In this document: positions 12,077 through 22,695 of the stretch, piece by piece | Layout of the letters: every line of letters begins with the position of its first letter | Numbering within the stretch: the stretch's first letter is position 1 | NCBI RefSeq assembly: GCF_001641265.1 | Contig: NW_020167524.1 | Location: 682,001 to 746,000 of the forward strand | Direction of reading: 5' to 3' | Length of the DNA stretch: 64,000 bases | From: Pseudogymnoascus destructans | Taxonomy: Eukaryota; Ascomycota; Leotiomycetes; Thelebolales; Thelebolaceae | Program-made: the position numbers and the translations under genes | The notes under the pieces: generated by a model | Database searches by the model: none | What the model saw: only the letters and a program-made list of their open reading frames with translations | Told to the model about the DNA's origin: nothing

Positions 12077-13345
12077 ATGGCACACACGGCCAAAGAAAAA
12101 GCCAAGATGGCTGACCGAAACCCAGAAGACTATGAGGCTATAAATGAGAAAACAACCTTAGCAGATGAGTCTGAGAAGAGAGATGAACTTCAAGATGACT
12201 TCCTTGAAGCCGAAGAAGATTTCAAGAGGATGGGCAAAACAGCTCAAGAAAGACACCAGTCTATACTATCAAACGGCAACCAGAAGAGGACTTGGAATGT
12301 CAACACCTACACTGAATTCCAAAAGCTGTCACCTAGCAGCCAAGAGTACACCTGGTCAATGTTGAAAGCCATTATGAAGGACTACTTCATCGTCAGTCAA
12401 GCTTCTAATGCTACTATTGCAGAGCGAAATGATGCTATTCTACAGCTCCAAGAAGAAATTCAAGACAAGGATGAAAAGATTACTGAACTGCAAGGCATTC
12501 AAAAATATCTTGAGAATACAGCTGTTTTTCGCAATGCAGCACCTCGCCAGTCTGCTTGCATTCCAGATCCTCCTATTCTTACAGATGGGATTGAACCAGC
12601 TTTTGAAGACTGGGTTGTGAAGATCCGACTCAAGCTGGAAGCCAACATCGACCACTTCCCAAATGACAAGATGCAGATGAGTTATCTCCAAAGCAGACTA
12701 GGAGGACTCGCAGTTCGCCATGTGAACCCAAGGCTTCGCATTACCTCACCAAACATGCTTCAGTCAGCAGAAGAAATCCTCCAACTCCTTGAGAAAGTGT
12801 TTAGCAACCCCGATAGGAGACACACTGCACAAACTGAGTATCGCAAGTTATACCAAGGCAAGAATACCTTCACAACATTCTGGGCTGAATTCCAGAGACT
12901 CACTGCAGAGCTGGACTACTCAGAAGAGACCTTGCTTGACGATCTCTGATTTAAAATCAACCAAGGCATGCAGAAAGCCCTTGTTGCAGAAGTGGTAGCT
13001 ACCACCCTACATGAATTCGCGAAGAAATACATGCTTGTGGACCAAAACCTACAGAGAATTCAAGAAAAGGAGAAGAGAATGAAGCCACAGCCGTTCGCCT
13101 ACCAGAAGCAGAGTGGCCAGAGCCCTACTGCTAGTACTGCTGTTGAAATAGTGGCACTCCAGAAGAAGCTCTACCACCCTCCCCACCAAGATCCTGAGAA
13201 AGAATCGCTCATGAAGCTTGGCAAATGCTTCCATTGCCACGAAAGCGGCCATTGTGCTCACGACTGCCCTCAGAAACAGAAAGGCAGACTCAATGAGATT
13301 TCTGCTACTGAGGATCCTACCCAGTATGAGTCGGGAAAAGAATAG
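12077..13345 (+). pseudogene. Ty3/gypsy Gag with an in-frame TGA
   Basis: Capsid-nucleocapsid precursor of an LTR retrotransposon. 423 codons from ATG 12077, with one in-frame TGA (12947-12949) in the segment LLDDL-stop-FKINQGM, where relatives usually have Arg; CGA to TGA would explain it. N-terminal coiled coil near residues 110-160, a retrotransposon Gag domain at about 180-300, and a CCHC knuckle near residue 390 (CFHCHESGHCAHDC). Followed by a protease fragment in another frame. The element is otherwise lost: no reverse transcriptase, RNase H or integrase follows. Confidence 0.8.
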
Positions 13346-13470
13346 CCTCTAGAAAAGACGTCGCTACAGGTTCTACAGCAAGAATTGCCTCCTCTGCCTT
13401 ATCATTATCCCATTTTGACTATGACACTCCGTTCTTAGCTACCTGCAGAATAGGAAGAAATCAAATTGTC

Positions 13471-14232
13471 ATGCAAGCCTTAATGGATAGCGGTGCAACA
13501 GGTGGAGGAAGCTTTGTGAATGCTGTTGACGCAAAACAAATTTGTGAAATTGAGAACATATCTCCTATCCAACTTATAAAACCAAAGAACATTGAAGGAT
13601 TTAATGGAGTTGCAGCATCTACAGTTACGCATGATATATACCCTCGACTACAAATTGGAGATCACATTGAAAGTCTATGCCCTCTATTCATTACTACTCT
13701 TGGGAAACATTCTATCATTCTTGGGAAAGCTTGGATGAAGCAGCATGGAGTCACACTCAATATGGTAAACGACCAAGTCATCTTTACAAAGGGTCACTGC
13801 CAGAACACTATACCAACAGACACTTTAAAAGTGAAAACTGCAAGTCCCCAAGCTGAGAAGCAAATACAAGATAAAGAAGCTCTGAAGCCAGCCCTCCAAC
13901 CTCATTATAAGAACAAGAACACATGCACTGTTACAATGATTGGAGCTGCACCATTCAATATGCTTCGGAAGCAGAAAGGAGCTAAGGTTTTTGCAGTATC
14001 ATTTAAAGATATACTCGCTGCCTTTGCCTTTGCCTTTGCCTTTGCCTTTGCCTTTGCCTTTGCCTTTGCCTTTGCCTTTGCCTTTGCCTTTGCCTTTGCC
14101 TTTGCCTTTGCCTTTGCCTTTGCCTTTGCCTTTGCCTTTGCCTTTGCCTTTGCCTTTGCCTTTGCCTTTGCCTTTGCCTTTGCCTTTGCCTTTGCCTTTG
14201 TCTTTGCCTTTGTCTTTGACTTTGCCCCTTGA
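13471..14232 (+). pseudogene. Retrotransposon aspartic protease fragment running into a microsatellite
   Basis: The open frame begins at ATG 13471 with the retropepsin active-site motif LMDSGATGGG. The protease homology covers roughly the first 110 residues (LGKAWMKQHGVTLNM resembles the second half of the fold). From about 14019 the frame is an Ala-Phe dipeptide run encoded by the GCCTTT repeat, then stops at 14232. The remainder of pol is missing, so this is a truncated element whose end coincides with the repeat. Confidence 0.7.
14019..14226. repeat. Hexanucleotide microsatellite (GCCTTT)n
   Basis: About 34 consecutive copies of GCCTTT, nearly perfect, with three C-to-T or C-to-A changes in the last units. 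Because the period is six, every frame stays open: Ala-Phe or Leu-Pro on the plus strand and Arg-Gln on the minus strand. These long dipeptide frames are artefacts of the repeat. Confidence 0.97.
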
Positions 14233-16260
14233 TAGTATGGAGGAAGGCGATGATATCGTCGTTCTTGCTGCTATAGCAGCAGCGATACATTACCGCCGCT
14301 ATCGACAACAGCGCAAGGAACAACGCCGTCAAACTGCTTTTGAGTATAAGCAGTTTGACTTCGACCTTGATTCAAGAAGAACACATATTATTACACATAG
14401 CATCAACAGCTTCTGGTGTCATTGAGGAAGTATTGATGATATAGGCGACCCCATTTTCAGATGTTTCGGGGTATTCTGGTAAATCTGTTGTATAGTTTAC
14501 CTTCCTTATCCAGGTTGCTTTGTTGCTAACATGGCTTGAAATAACTGTGGTTGTTTCGATCTTAATGCATTAGTAATGCATTAAGTATATATTAGGCGGC
14601 TCTTACCTTCTCCCCCTCTTCTTCTTCTTCAGTGACAAGTGGTTCTTCCCGATATCTTTCATCCTCAAATTGAAGACTACTATCAATACTAACAGTATTA
14701 GACCATAGGTCTAGTTGAGGGAGGTAGTGAAATTATCTCATCCATTGTGAATAATGCATTAGCAATGAATTACTACTGTTGTTGTTGCCATGCCCTACAG
14801 GTTTTACGTTGGTAGGAAATTAGGGCCCTATTATATACCATCTTTAGCCCTACCTGACCATATCATGTGATGCTACGCGAGCTTAGCTGACCAACGTGCA
14901 AGGTTTAGTCATAAAAGTGGAGCATTTTCGGGTCAGCTGAGCTAACCCCTGATGGTCTGCTCACCTGTGTACTCTCTTTTGCATTTTCGCTTTTTTCGAC
15001 TTTTTTGCCGGGGTCGTCACCCATTTTCGCTTTTTTTGGCCCTATGTACCTATGTACCCCTACCCAAACTTTAACATTGAATAACTTTTGTACCTAATGA
15101 GCTACGGACTTCATGTCAGTTTTATTGAATTCGCGCGATTGAGCTCTAGGGTTTTCATCATATAAACTAATTGATGAGACAAGTGGATCATGTGTTACAG
15201 TGCACCTTTGAATTTTCGACTTTTGAGACCTTTACTAGGTAGGCGGCCACCATCGCAGCCGGTTTTGAATTTTCGACTTTTTCTGAATTTTTGCCGGGTA
15301 GGTCGATTATAGCGTTTGGTACCTTATGCGAAGCCATGGTGTGGGCGGCATGGGCGGCATGGGGCGGTGTTGGTGTGGGCCGGTGCTGGGAGCGGTGTCG
15401 CACTTTCGAATTTTCGGCCCTATGTACCTATGTACCCTCACCCCACCAAAATCTGACCCACATAAGTTCAACATTGAAAACTAAAGAGCTATCGACTCAG
15501 GAGCGATTTTATGAGTTTCGCGCGTTTCCAGAGCACGTAAATATGTATATATACAATTTGGTTGGATCGCTAGTTGGTGCAGTACAATTGATTGAATGGC
15601 TGGCTTAGGTACATACCACATGTACTCACCACACAGGTGCAATTACATTTTCGCATTTTCGGCCCTATATATCTATGTACTCCTCCCAAGCTGGCCCAAC
15701 TTGTCCAACTTCAACATGGAATAACTGTTTTACCTAAAGAGCTATCGACTCGGGGGTTGCTTTATACATTTTGCACGCTTCGGGCGCACTAGAATGCCCA
15801 TATAAAGTATGTTGTAAAGTCACAGACTGGTGCAGGGCTGGCGATTGAAAGTATAGCACACGCGTAGATTGTGTAAGTTCCTTTTTGTTGTGGTTCAGCC
15901 ACGTCAAATGCCTCACAGTCAAACCTTCTGTCTTCCCAACCCGGTGCTTCTTTAACCCTAATGCTGTTTGAGTCTGTTCCTGTCCGCTATTTATTACTGC
16001 ATCTCTGCGCAAATAGAAGTCCTTAAAACCCCAGGTTTTTGCACACCTAGGCTAGGCCTCGTTTGTCTCTGCCCGAATTAGCTAGTTTTTCGCTATGCGG
16101 CCGGAACCTTAAGTAGTTTCCTTTTCGGCCTCGTATATAGTCTAGCATAGCAAATACAATCACTGTTATCTCTAGGGGTTGGGCTTTAGTTATACTATAC
16201 CTAACCTTCGTGATTCGCTAATTACCAAACGACCAAACAACAACTGCACAAAACAACCCC
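14233..16260. repeat. Non-coding stretch with three diverged copies of a shared repeat
   Basis: No supported gene. A recurring module has a TTTTCG-rich lead, then GGCCCTATGTACCTATGTAC, then a TTCAACATTGAATAACTTTT-like tract and AGCTATCGACTC. It begins near 15038, 15416 and 15661. The copies are diverged and unevenly spaced (about 378 and 245 bp). The short frame at 14235-14425 is unrecognised. Confidence 0.6.
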
Positions 16261-16275
16261 TATACAAACAACAAT

Positions 16276-16521
16276 ATGGCGTGGGTCATGGACCCGAAAC
16301 GACAGCACGCCCGGCTCGACCACCTGCTCCAGACAAAAGCTTTCGAGGACGTCAACCTCCAGCCTAGCATGACTACCCGCGAGTATGCCCGCAAGGCCCT
16401 GAAGAGGTGGTACAAGTGGAATGAGGGCTGCAAGGTCGTTCAACAAGGTACCAGATACCCTGGGCTTGGGCTTGATCTTGGAGCTTGCCTATCCAAAGGT
16501 TCCAAGAGCTTCGATCTTTGA
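16276..16521 (+). CDS. Short hypothetical ORF, possibly a gene fragment
   Basis: 81 codons from ATG 16276 with a basic, hydrophilic N-terminus (MAWVMDPKRQHARLDHLL). No family is recognised. The codons after about residue 57 may be read-through of an intron or non-coding sequence. It lies 240 bp from the retrotransposon insertion. Expression is uncertain. Confidence 0.25.
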   Translation: MAWVMDPKRQHARLDHLLQTKAFEDVNLQPSMTTREYARKALKRWYKWNEGCKVVQQGTRYPGLGLDLGACLSKGSKSFDL

Positions 16522-16760
16522 GGATAACTCGATAGAGTGACGTGGCGCTTAGCGACTCCATTGTTGGGCTCTACTTCTGATTCTGAAGGAGAGTACTCGT
16601 TTGATTCATATGATCGGTGAGCAGAGAAATGATGCTTAACTGCTTGTAGGTTTTGAAAATTCTTGCGGATATACCGGGCTCATAACTGTCACATATAACT
16701 GTGCTCGCGATCACGTGAATGTGTAATGAATTGAATACTCTGGTCTCTACGTAATGTGGG

Positions 16761-17059
16761 TGTAAGGACGCAGGGCACCGTATCACGAGAAGTGGCATAT
16801 GGGAGTGCGAGTCGGATATGAGTCGGTGCAATCCTATAGGTCTACTACGAAGGATACAAAAAAGATGAAGGTGTAACCCTGTATGACTGTTCCCTTAAAA
16901 TACCCGAAACCGCTCCGACTCAGCTAGCTCCCTGTTTGCCTAAGGCTTCCTTACGTTATGTGCCTAAGGCTGTCAGTCGCGACTGACCCGTAACGGCCCC
17001 GAGTCTCGATGACGCCACGTGACGGCCGTAACTACCCCGAGTAAGGAGGCATCCTTACA
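16761..17059 (-). repeat. 3' LTR of the chromodomain retrotransposon
   Basis: 299 bp, ends TGTAAGGA...TCCTTACA in element orientation, with the same sequence as 24255-24553 by eye. Confidence 0.96.
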
Positions 17060-17470
17060 CTACCCCCCGCCTTGAGAAGGTGCTTTGTCCTCAAAGCACG
17101 CAAGCCGAGTAGCTGCCGCGACGAGCCCTTGTTTGGGTTGGTGGGTGAGGTGCGGGCGCCAAGACTAGAATGCCCTTTGTTTGTCCAGAAGGCTGATGGT
17201 AGGCGGCCGTATAGGCACTAGAAGTGGTCTGAATCCGTTTGCGCAAAGTCGCGTCCTTGTTGTGTACGCGGCGATTAGTGTTGCGAGGGTCCGTATTGGT
17301 ATTGAATAGGGTCCGCGCGGTATGTGTCGACATAGAATTTCGATGTAAGGGGGAAATTTCGCGCTAACCTGATTCGGACGGCTTTGTTATAAGCCAGAAT
17401 ATGAATTCGAGCTTCGCCCACAACTTGTTGTTTTCTTCACAACAACGACGCTGACCCCCTCCCGAGACAG

Positions 17471-17520
17471 GTAAGTGGCCCTTCCGATGGTACAGCTGGA
17501 TGCTAACAGGTTGTTTTTAG
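17471..17520 (+). other. Probable 5'-UTR intron of the antisense zinc-cluster gene
   Basis: Plus-strand GTAAGT donor, GCTAAC branch point and TTTTTAG acceptor make a textbook 50-bp fungal intron about 105 bp before the start codon. Only a short upstream frame (17399-17452) precedes it. Confidence 0.55.
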
Positions 17521-17624
17521 ATACAAAAACACAACGAACGATTTGGTAGGTGACGGAACCGCGCTGGCGCGGTGGTGATAACTTGGGTTGGGCTGACGGG
17601 AAATCGCAGATTTCCAATTTGAAG

Positions 17625-18371
17625 ATGCCGGTTCCCCCTCCTCCCGGCGCCCTCACTGTGGCTTTCCGCCAGCAGTGTATGCGCTGCGTGCGTGCCAAAG
17701 GGCGCAAGAAGGACGGAGATCCCGCCGTCTCGTGTGTGTGGAGCTTGGAAAGCTCCAAGTGTGAGCGCTGCGTGGCCCAACACGCAACGTGTGTTCCGGT
17801 GGGTTCTCGTTTGGTTTTCGGTTTTGTGGTTTGTCTGTCTGCCCGTCGCTGACCTCTGGAGATAGATCTCCTGGTTTGCTGGCCCGGAGTACCAGAAGCT
17901 CCTGGCTGCCGAGGCAGCAACCCCTCCCGTCCCCGCCGCCATCAAGGCCGCTGCGGCGGAGATTGGGCGTGTGGTCACATTGGCCACCGCCAATATGCCG
18001 AAGTTCCGCTCCCCGGCCGAGCTTTCGGCCTATATGGAGAGTTGCGCCCTCCGCGCCGCCATCGAGGACGGCCTGGAGGTAAGTTTTCCGTTTCCCTTGT
18101 GTGTTTTTGGTTCTCGCGCTGACGACCGTAGCGGGTCCGCCAGGCCGTGGCCGTCGTGGGCCAGAAATCGGCCCTGATCCTGGTGAACCAGGAGAAGGAG
18201 ATCGCTGCCCTTGATGGGGTGGCTTCTGCGGTGGATGCGGTGGGGGAGTTGGTGGAGAGGATCCCCGACGTCCTCGCCGCGGCGGCGAAGGTGGGCAGTG
18301 GTGGGGGGAAGAAGAGGAAGAGGGGGGCGGAGGAGGTGGCGGAGGAGGGGGTGACCGTCGACCTTGGGTGA
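17625..18371 (+). CDS. Spliced antisense accessory gene of the retrotransposon: Zn2Cys6-like protein
   Basis: Three coding exons (17625-17798, 17866-18078, 18132-18371) give 208 residues. Both introns (67 and 53 bp) have clean GT/AG borders and CTGAC branch points, and the frame is kept across both. Residues 18-56 hold six cysteines spaced C-x2-C-x15-C-x8-C-x2-C-x6-C with a basic VRAKGRKK stretch after the second. This resembles the fungal Zn(II)2Cys6 DNA-binding cluster with an enlarged first loop. The middle is Ala-rich and helical, and the tail carries a nuclear-localisation-like KKRKR. The gene lies between the LTRs, opposite to gag-pol and tail to tail with it (154-bp gap). Antisense introns would not be removed from the genomic RNA, so they can survive transposition. 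Function is unknown; a nuclear regulator of the element or host is an inference. Confidence 0.75.
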
Positions 18372-18525
18372 TAGGCCCTGTGTCGGAGGGAACTCGGGCG
18401 TGGTCTTTCGCGTGGGGTCACTTCGACCCTTCGTCTCTCATGGTGGTAGCCGCTTGTTGCGACGCCGGTGAGACGTTTGGGAAGGATGGCTTCCGCAAGG
18501 GCTACGGCTCTGAGGGTGCCCTGGC

Positions 18526-21500
18526 TTAGAGGGTGTTTAGTTTAGTGTTGTAGGTAGCAACGACGCTGTTTTCCTCTGCTTTGCCGTGCCTCTCGTGATC
18601 GTAGCTTGGTTTGCCTGTCTCCCATTCCGTGATCCAGCCGGGTAGGTCCTGCGGCGGTCCTGGCAGGTTTGGGTACTCCGCGTGGAACTCCCGGATTTTG
18701 TAGGGGGAGTTCTTAAAGTTTGAGGCGGGGTACCATTCCGGGTCCGGATCGTATCCGACCCAGGATACCTGGTATTGAAGTTGTTTTCGCCGGATCCTTA
18801 CGGCGAGGATCTTTTCGACCTCCCACTCCTCTAGGCCGTCTACGACTTTGCTGCTTGGCTCAGGCGCTGCTTGACCGGGCAGCGGGTTATTCGGAGCCTT
18901 GATGAGTACGTCTGGAGAGAAGACATCGTGTATTTGGGAACCCTTCGGTAGGTCTAGTCGGAAGGCGTGTCCGATTTGTTCCAGTACCGTATAGGGTCCG
19001 ACCCATTGTTGCCCCAGCTTACGGCTAGGGCGGTGATTTTTCAGATTCTTGGTCGATAGGTAAACCTTGTCTCCTACGTCCCAGTCAATGGCTCGTCGGC
19101 GTCGATTCGCGTATTTAGACATATCCTCTTGTGCTTTGGCCATGTTCTCCTTTGCGTAAATCCATGCGGAGTGCATGCGGTTTGCTACTGCTTTGGCTTC
19201 CTTCTGGTTCATGACTTCCCTAGGGGTCGTGGCTTTCAGGGTTTCCCAGTCCCAACTGGTGCGCGGATCAGTTCCGTACTTGAGTCGGTAGGGGGTCATT
19301 CCGATCGAGGCATGGGGAAGGGTCATTTGCACCCGATCCATGATGGGAATGAGCTCGCTCCAGTTATCCTGGTAATGTGATACGAAGGGCCTCAGTCTCT
19401 GATCGATATACCGATTCATGATTTCCGTCTGCCCGTCGGTCTGCTTGTGATAGGCTGTCGACAGCTTAATCTTGACCCCTATGATTCGGCAGAACTCTCG
19501 CCAGAAAGCTGATATGAATTGGGGTCCGCGATCACTAATGATCGACTCCGGGGTGTGTCCGAATCGATATATCCATTCGATGAATAGCTGCGCCATTTGG
19601 CGGGCATCGGTGGTCTTATGACACGGTATGGACACCGAACCCTTACCGAGTCGGTCCATGAACACAAGGATGCTGTCGAATCCGTGTTTATCCTTTGGGA
19701 ATTTCTTAAAGTCCATCGTTAGGTGTTGCATGGGGTATTCGGGTACCGGTAGGGGGTGTAAGAAGCCTTGCTGCTTCGTCACGCTAGTGTGAGAAAGTCG
19801 GCACGTCACGCAGTTGCGCACATATCGGAGGCAATCCGCTTCCATTCCGACCCAATGATACTTCGGGGCGAGTAACTGATAAGTTTTCCTGCCACTAGGG
19901 TGGGCTACTGATACTTGATCGTGTGCTTCCCGTATGAGTTTCGTACATAACTCGGTGTGCCGGTTTACGCACAGTCGACCTTTGTATAGCAAGAGTTGGT
20001 CCTTCATTGTAAACCCGTTAGGTAGGGGGTCTTTCGCGCGAGTGTCGGTGAACGACCTCCTATTATCCGCGCAGAGCGCTTCTATCAGGTCAAAGGGGAC
20101 CTGGGTGTTCGGGGCGTCCATCGCATTGATCGAGGCCACGTACGTTTGTGCTAATTCGGCACTGATTCGGGAGTGTAGTCGGGCTGGGCCTAACAGCACC
20201 CTCGCACGGCTGTCGAGTTTGACCTTCTGTTGCGTAATCAGGTCTTGCTCTCTTCGGCTCAGTATATCTGCCTTCTGATTGTTCTTGCCAGCAGTATACG
20301 CAATAGAAAAATTGAAGTCGGAGAGTAGCTCCATCCACCGAACCTGCTTCGCCGTGAGAACCTTCGTTGACATGAAGTATTCCAGCGATCGGTGATCTGT
20401 ATAGACGTCGATTCGGTGGCGTACCGATGCTAATTCTGGCCTCCATTTTGCGAACGCTTTGACGATGGTGAACAGTTCCTTGTCGTGGATCTCCCAATTG
20501 ATCTCATGCCCAGATAGGATGTGACTGTAGAAGCTTACAGGATACCATCGCTTGTCGGGGTGTTCCTGAGAAAGGACACCGGCTACGACTCCATCAGAAG
20601 AGTCTGTTTCCAGCTTCGTAGGCAATTCGGGGTTGAAGTGGTGGAGCGCCTGCACGGCTAAAAGCTGTCGGCGCATTTCTTCAAAAGCGTTCTCACATTC
20701 GTCAGTCCACAGGAACGGTTCTGAGGGGCTGGTGATAGTGGTGAGAGGCTTGGCTATTTTCCCGAAATTTCTGATAAATTGGCGGTAGAAGCCGCAGAAT
20801 CCAAGGTAAGACTTCACGCCTGTGACAGTTGTTGGCCGGATCCAATTCCGGAGGGGTTCGATCTTCTCGGGATCCGCTTCGACACCGGTAGTAGTCAGGA
20901 TATAGCCTAAATACTTTGTCCGGGTTACGTTGAACTCGCATTTCTTAATGTCGGCTTGTAGTCCTGCTTCTCGAAGCCGTTGGAGGACCTTATGTACGTG
21001 GTCCATGTGTTCCGCGGGGTCCTCGGAGTAGATTAGGATGTCGTCTAGGTAGGCAGTACAGAAGTCGTCCAAGTATTGCATAAGAACGTCGTTCATATAC
21101 CTCTGATAGGTTGCGGGGCCGTTCATTAGGCCAAACGGCAGCACTTTGCATTTGTAGGATCCATACCGAGTCCGGAAGGTCGTGTACTCCTCGGAGTCGG
21201 GGTCCATTCGTATACGATGGAAGGCTTGCCTAATGTCTAGCTTCGTGAAGATTTTTGCTTTCGACACCCGTCCTAGTAGTTCGTCGATACGCGGGATAGG
21301 GTAGGGGTCGTTACGGGTAAGTCCGTTCAACTTCCGGTAGTCGATACAAAATCTCAGTTTGCCATCTGCCTTCTTCACGAACAGTATAGGGGAGGCAAAC
21401 GGGCTATTGCTATTGACTATAAAGCCCTTCTCAAGGTTCTCTAATAGGTATTGCTTAGTCGCCTTAAGCTCTTCGGTGCTTTGTCGGTATAGTGGCGAAA

Positions 21501-22695
21501 AGGCATTTGGTAAAGGGGCTTCTAGTTGTATCTTGTGATCGTATATGCGATGCGGGGGAAGCTGATCAGATTCCGACTTCGAGAAGACATCGGAATAGTT
21601 GCGGTGCATATGCGGAAGCTTGTCCCGAATGAGGCGGAGCGTTTCCTCGTCCTCGGCCGCTTCCCTCTCTCGGATGATCTGGTCGATCTCGTAGATGCTT
21701 GTCGTAAAGAACTCGGAGTCGCTTCGCATCATCTCATAGTGGAAAGCGTTTGCGCCAATCTCGCAAATTTGGACCGGCGTGAAGCTGCGTACCAGGGTCT
21801 GGCGTCGGGAAAGAGAGAAGACTCCGCTCCTCCCATGATTCTTTCTCTCATATGCGGATGGTCCGTTTCTTGGAGGTTTCGCCTCCACTTGCCCTAAGGG
21901 TCTGTCTTTATAGGTTTCCACGGGCGAGGCTCGTGTCCTTGGGGTTTTGGGGTGCGGGTGGGTCGTTTCAGTGTCTCGCACCGAGCTCGGTGGGGTGATC
22001 ATAATAGCGTCACGATGGGCCGTTATCACTTTCATTGGTATCGAGCGTCCGCCCTCACGTCGTCTGTCGTCATGGTCGATGGCATCGTCCCGCCGGTTCG
22101 CATCCGATTGATGGGCGGGGTGACGTATAGACAGTTCACGCGAGTGGTAGGGCAAGGTGATCTCTTTGCTCCAGCTAGGAGTAGGCGGGTACTCCTTTGG
22201 CCATACTAGCCGGCTCTTTGCAGAGTCGAGTAGGATTCGGAAGCGGCTAAAAAGCTTCTTCCCAATTATCACATCTTGCGCTCCGAGATTTAGGAGCACA
22301 AAGGGGCAGTTATATATTCGGCGTCCTTCGACTGTCAAGTGTAACCGAATATACTCCGATACGTAGCTTTGGATATTTCGCTGAAATCCACGTATGGGTA
22401 CAGAGTAGGGCAGTTTCCGTATAGGGCTCTGAAGCGCTTTCGACAACCGTTGCGCGAAAGGCTTATTAATGACGAGGTAGCCATTTGCTCCTGTGTCTGC
22501 GAGTGACTTCGTTTGCACCCCGAGTCCGTTCATACTCAGGGTTGTATCAACGAGAAATTGGGAGCCTCCCAAGAGCTCTCGTAAATCCAGTCCTTGCAGA
22601 TCACATTTGCGTAGACCTAGGAAGGAGCCTTTCCCTAGGCCTCGTCGTTTTCCTCCAGGGACGCATCCGACTGGTGGGCGACTGCTTCCTCCCAA
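18526..22695 (-). CDS. Pol polyprotein: protease, reverse transcriptase, RNase H, integrase, chromodomain
   Basis: About 1389 residues, open throughout. Order: aspartic protease (DTGANG, residues 67-72), reverse transcriptase (CIDYRKLNG near 450, YLDD at 549-552), RNase H (ETDSSDG near 655), integrase with HHCC zinc finger and DDE core (TMDFKKF, SDRGPQF, QTDGQTE), and a C-terminal chromodomain (VEKILAVRIRRKQLQYQVSWVGY). The chromodomain places it in the chromovirus clade, whose members are thought to target chromatin marks. The first in-frame codon shown is TTG. The frame is -1 relative to gag and overlaps its end by about 60 bp, so it is probably made as Gag-Pol by -1 frameshifting. No canonical heptamer was seen in the overlap; GGAAAAC shortly before the gag stop is the nearest candidate. 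Confidence 0.95.
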   Translation of the reverse strand: MGGSSRPPVGCVPGGKRRGLGKGSFLGLRKCDLQGLDLRELLGGSQFLVDTTLSMNGLGVQTKSLADTGANGYLVINKPFAQRLSKALQSPIRKLPYSVPIRGFQRNIQSYVSEYIRLHLTVEGRRIYNCPFVLLNLGAQDVIIGKKLFSRFRILLDSAKSRLVWPKEYPPTPSWSKEITLPYHSRELSIRHPAHQSDANRRDDAIDHDDRRREGGRSIPMKVITAHRDAIMITPPSSVRDTETTHPHPKTPRTRASPVETYKDRPLGQVEAKPPRNGPSAYERKNHGRSGVFSLSRRQTLVRSFTPVQICEIGANAFHYEMMRSDSEFFTTSIYEIDQIIREREAAEDEETLRLIRDKLPHMHRNYSDVFSKSESDQLPPHRIYDHKIQLEAPLPNAFSPLYRQSTEELKATKQYLLENLEKGFIVNSNSPFASPILFVKKADGKLRFCIDYRKLNGLTRNDPYPIPRIDELLGRVSKAKIFTKLDIRQAFHRIRMDPDSEEYTTFRTRYGSYKCKVLPFGLMNGPATYQRYMNDVLMQYLDDFCTAYLDDILIYSEDPAEHMDHVHKVLQRLREAGLQADIKKCEFNVTRTKYLGYILTTTGVEADPEKIEPLRNWIRPTTVTGVKSYLGFCGFYRQFIRNFGKIAKPLTTITSPSEPFLWTDECENAFEEMRRQLLAVQALHHFNPELPTKLETDSSDGVVAGVLSQEHPDKRWYPVSFYSHILSGHEINWEIHDKELFTIVKAFAKWRPELASVRHRIDVYTDHRSLEYFMSTKVLTAKQVRWMELLSDFNFSIAYTAGKNNQKADILSRREQDLITQQKVKLDSRARVLLGPARLHSRISAELAQTYVASINAMDAPNTQVPFDLIEALCADNRRSFTDTRAKDPLPNGFTMKDQLLLYKGRLCVNRHTELCTKLIREAHDQVSVAHPSGRKTYQLLAPKYHWVGMEADCLRYVRNCVTCRLSHTSVTKQQGFLHPLPVPEYPMQHLTMDFKKFPKDKHGFDSILVFMDRLGKGSVSIPCHKTTDARQMAQLFIEWIYRFGHTPESIISDRGPQFISAFWREFCRIIGVKIKLSTAYHKQTDGQTEIMNRYIDQRLRPFVSHYQDNWSELIPIMDRVQMTLPHASIGMTPYRLKYGTDPRTSWDWETLKATTPREVMNQKEAKAVANRMHSAWIYAKENMAKAQEDMSKYANRRRRAIDWDVGDKVYLSTKNLKNHRPSRKLGQQWVGPYTVLEQIGHAFRLDLPKGSQIHDVFSPDVLIKAPNNPLPGQAAPEPSSKVVDGLEEWEVEKILAVRIRRKQLQYQVSWVGYDPDPEWYPASNFKNSPYKIREFHAEYPNLPGPPQDLPGWITEWETGKPSYDHERHGKAEENSVVATYNTKLNTL

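Noticed and set aside
13940..14425. Long Leu-Pro and Arg-Gln dipeptide reading frames
   Set aside because: They exist only because the six-base repeat has no stop in any frame; flanking codons show no family similarity.
17387..17993. Overlapping minus-strand frames opposite the zinc-cluster gene
   Set aside because: The plus-strand model has consistent splice sites and a cysteine motif; the minus frames are shadows without recognisable domains.
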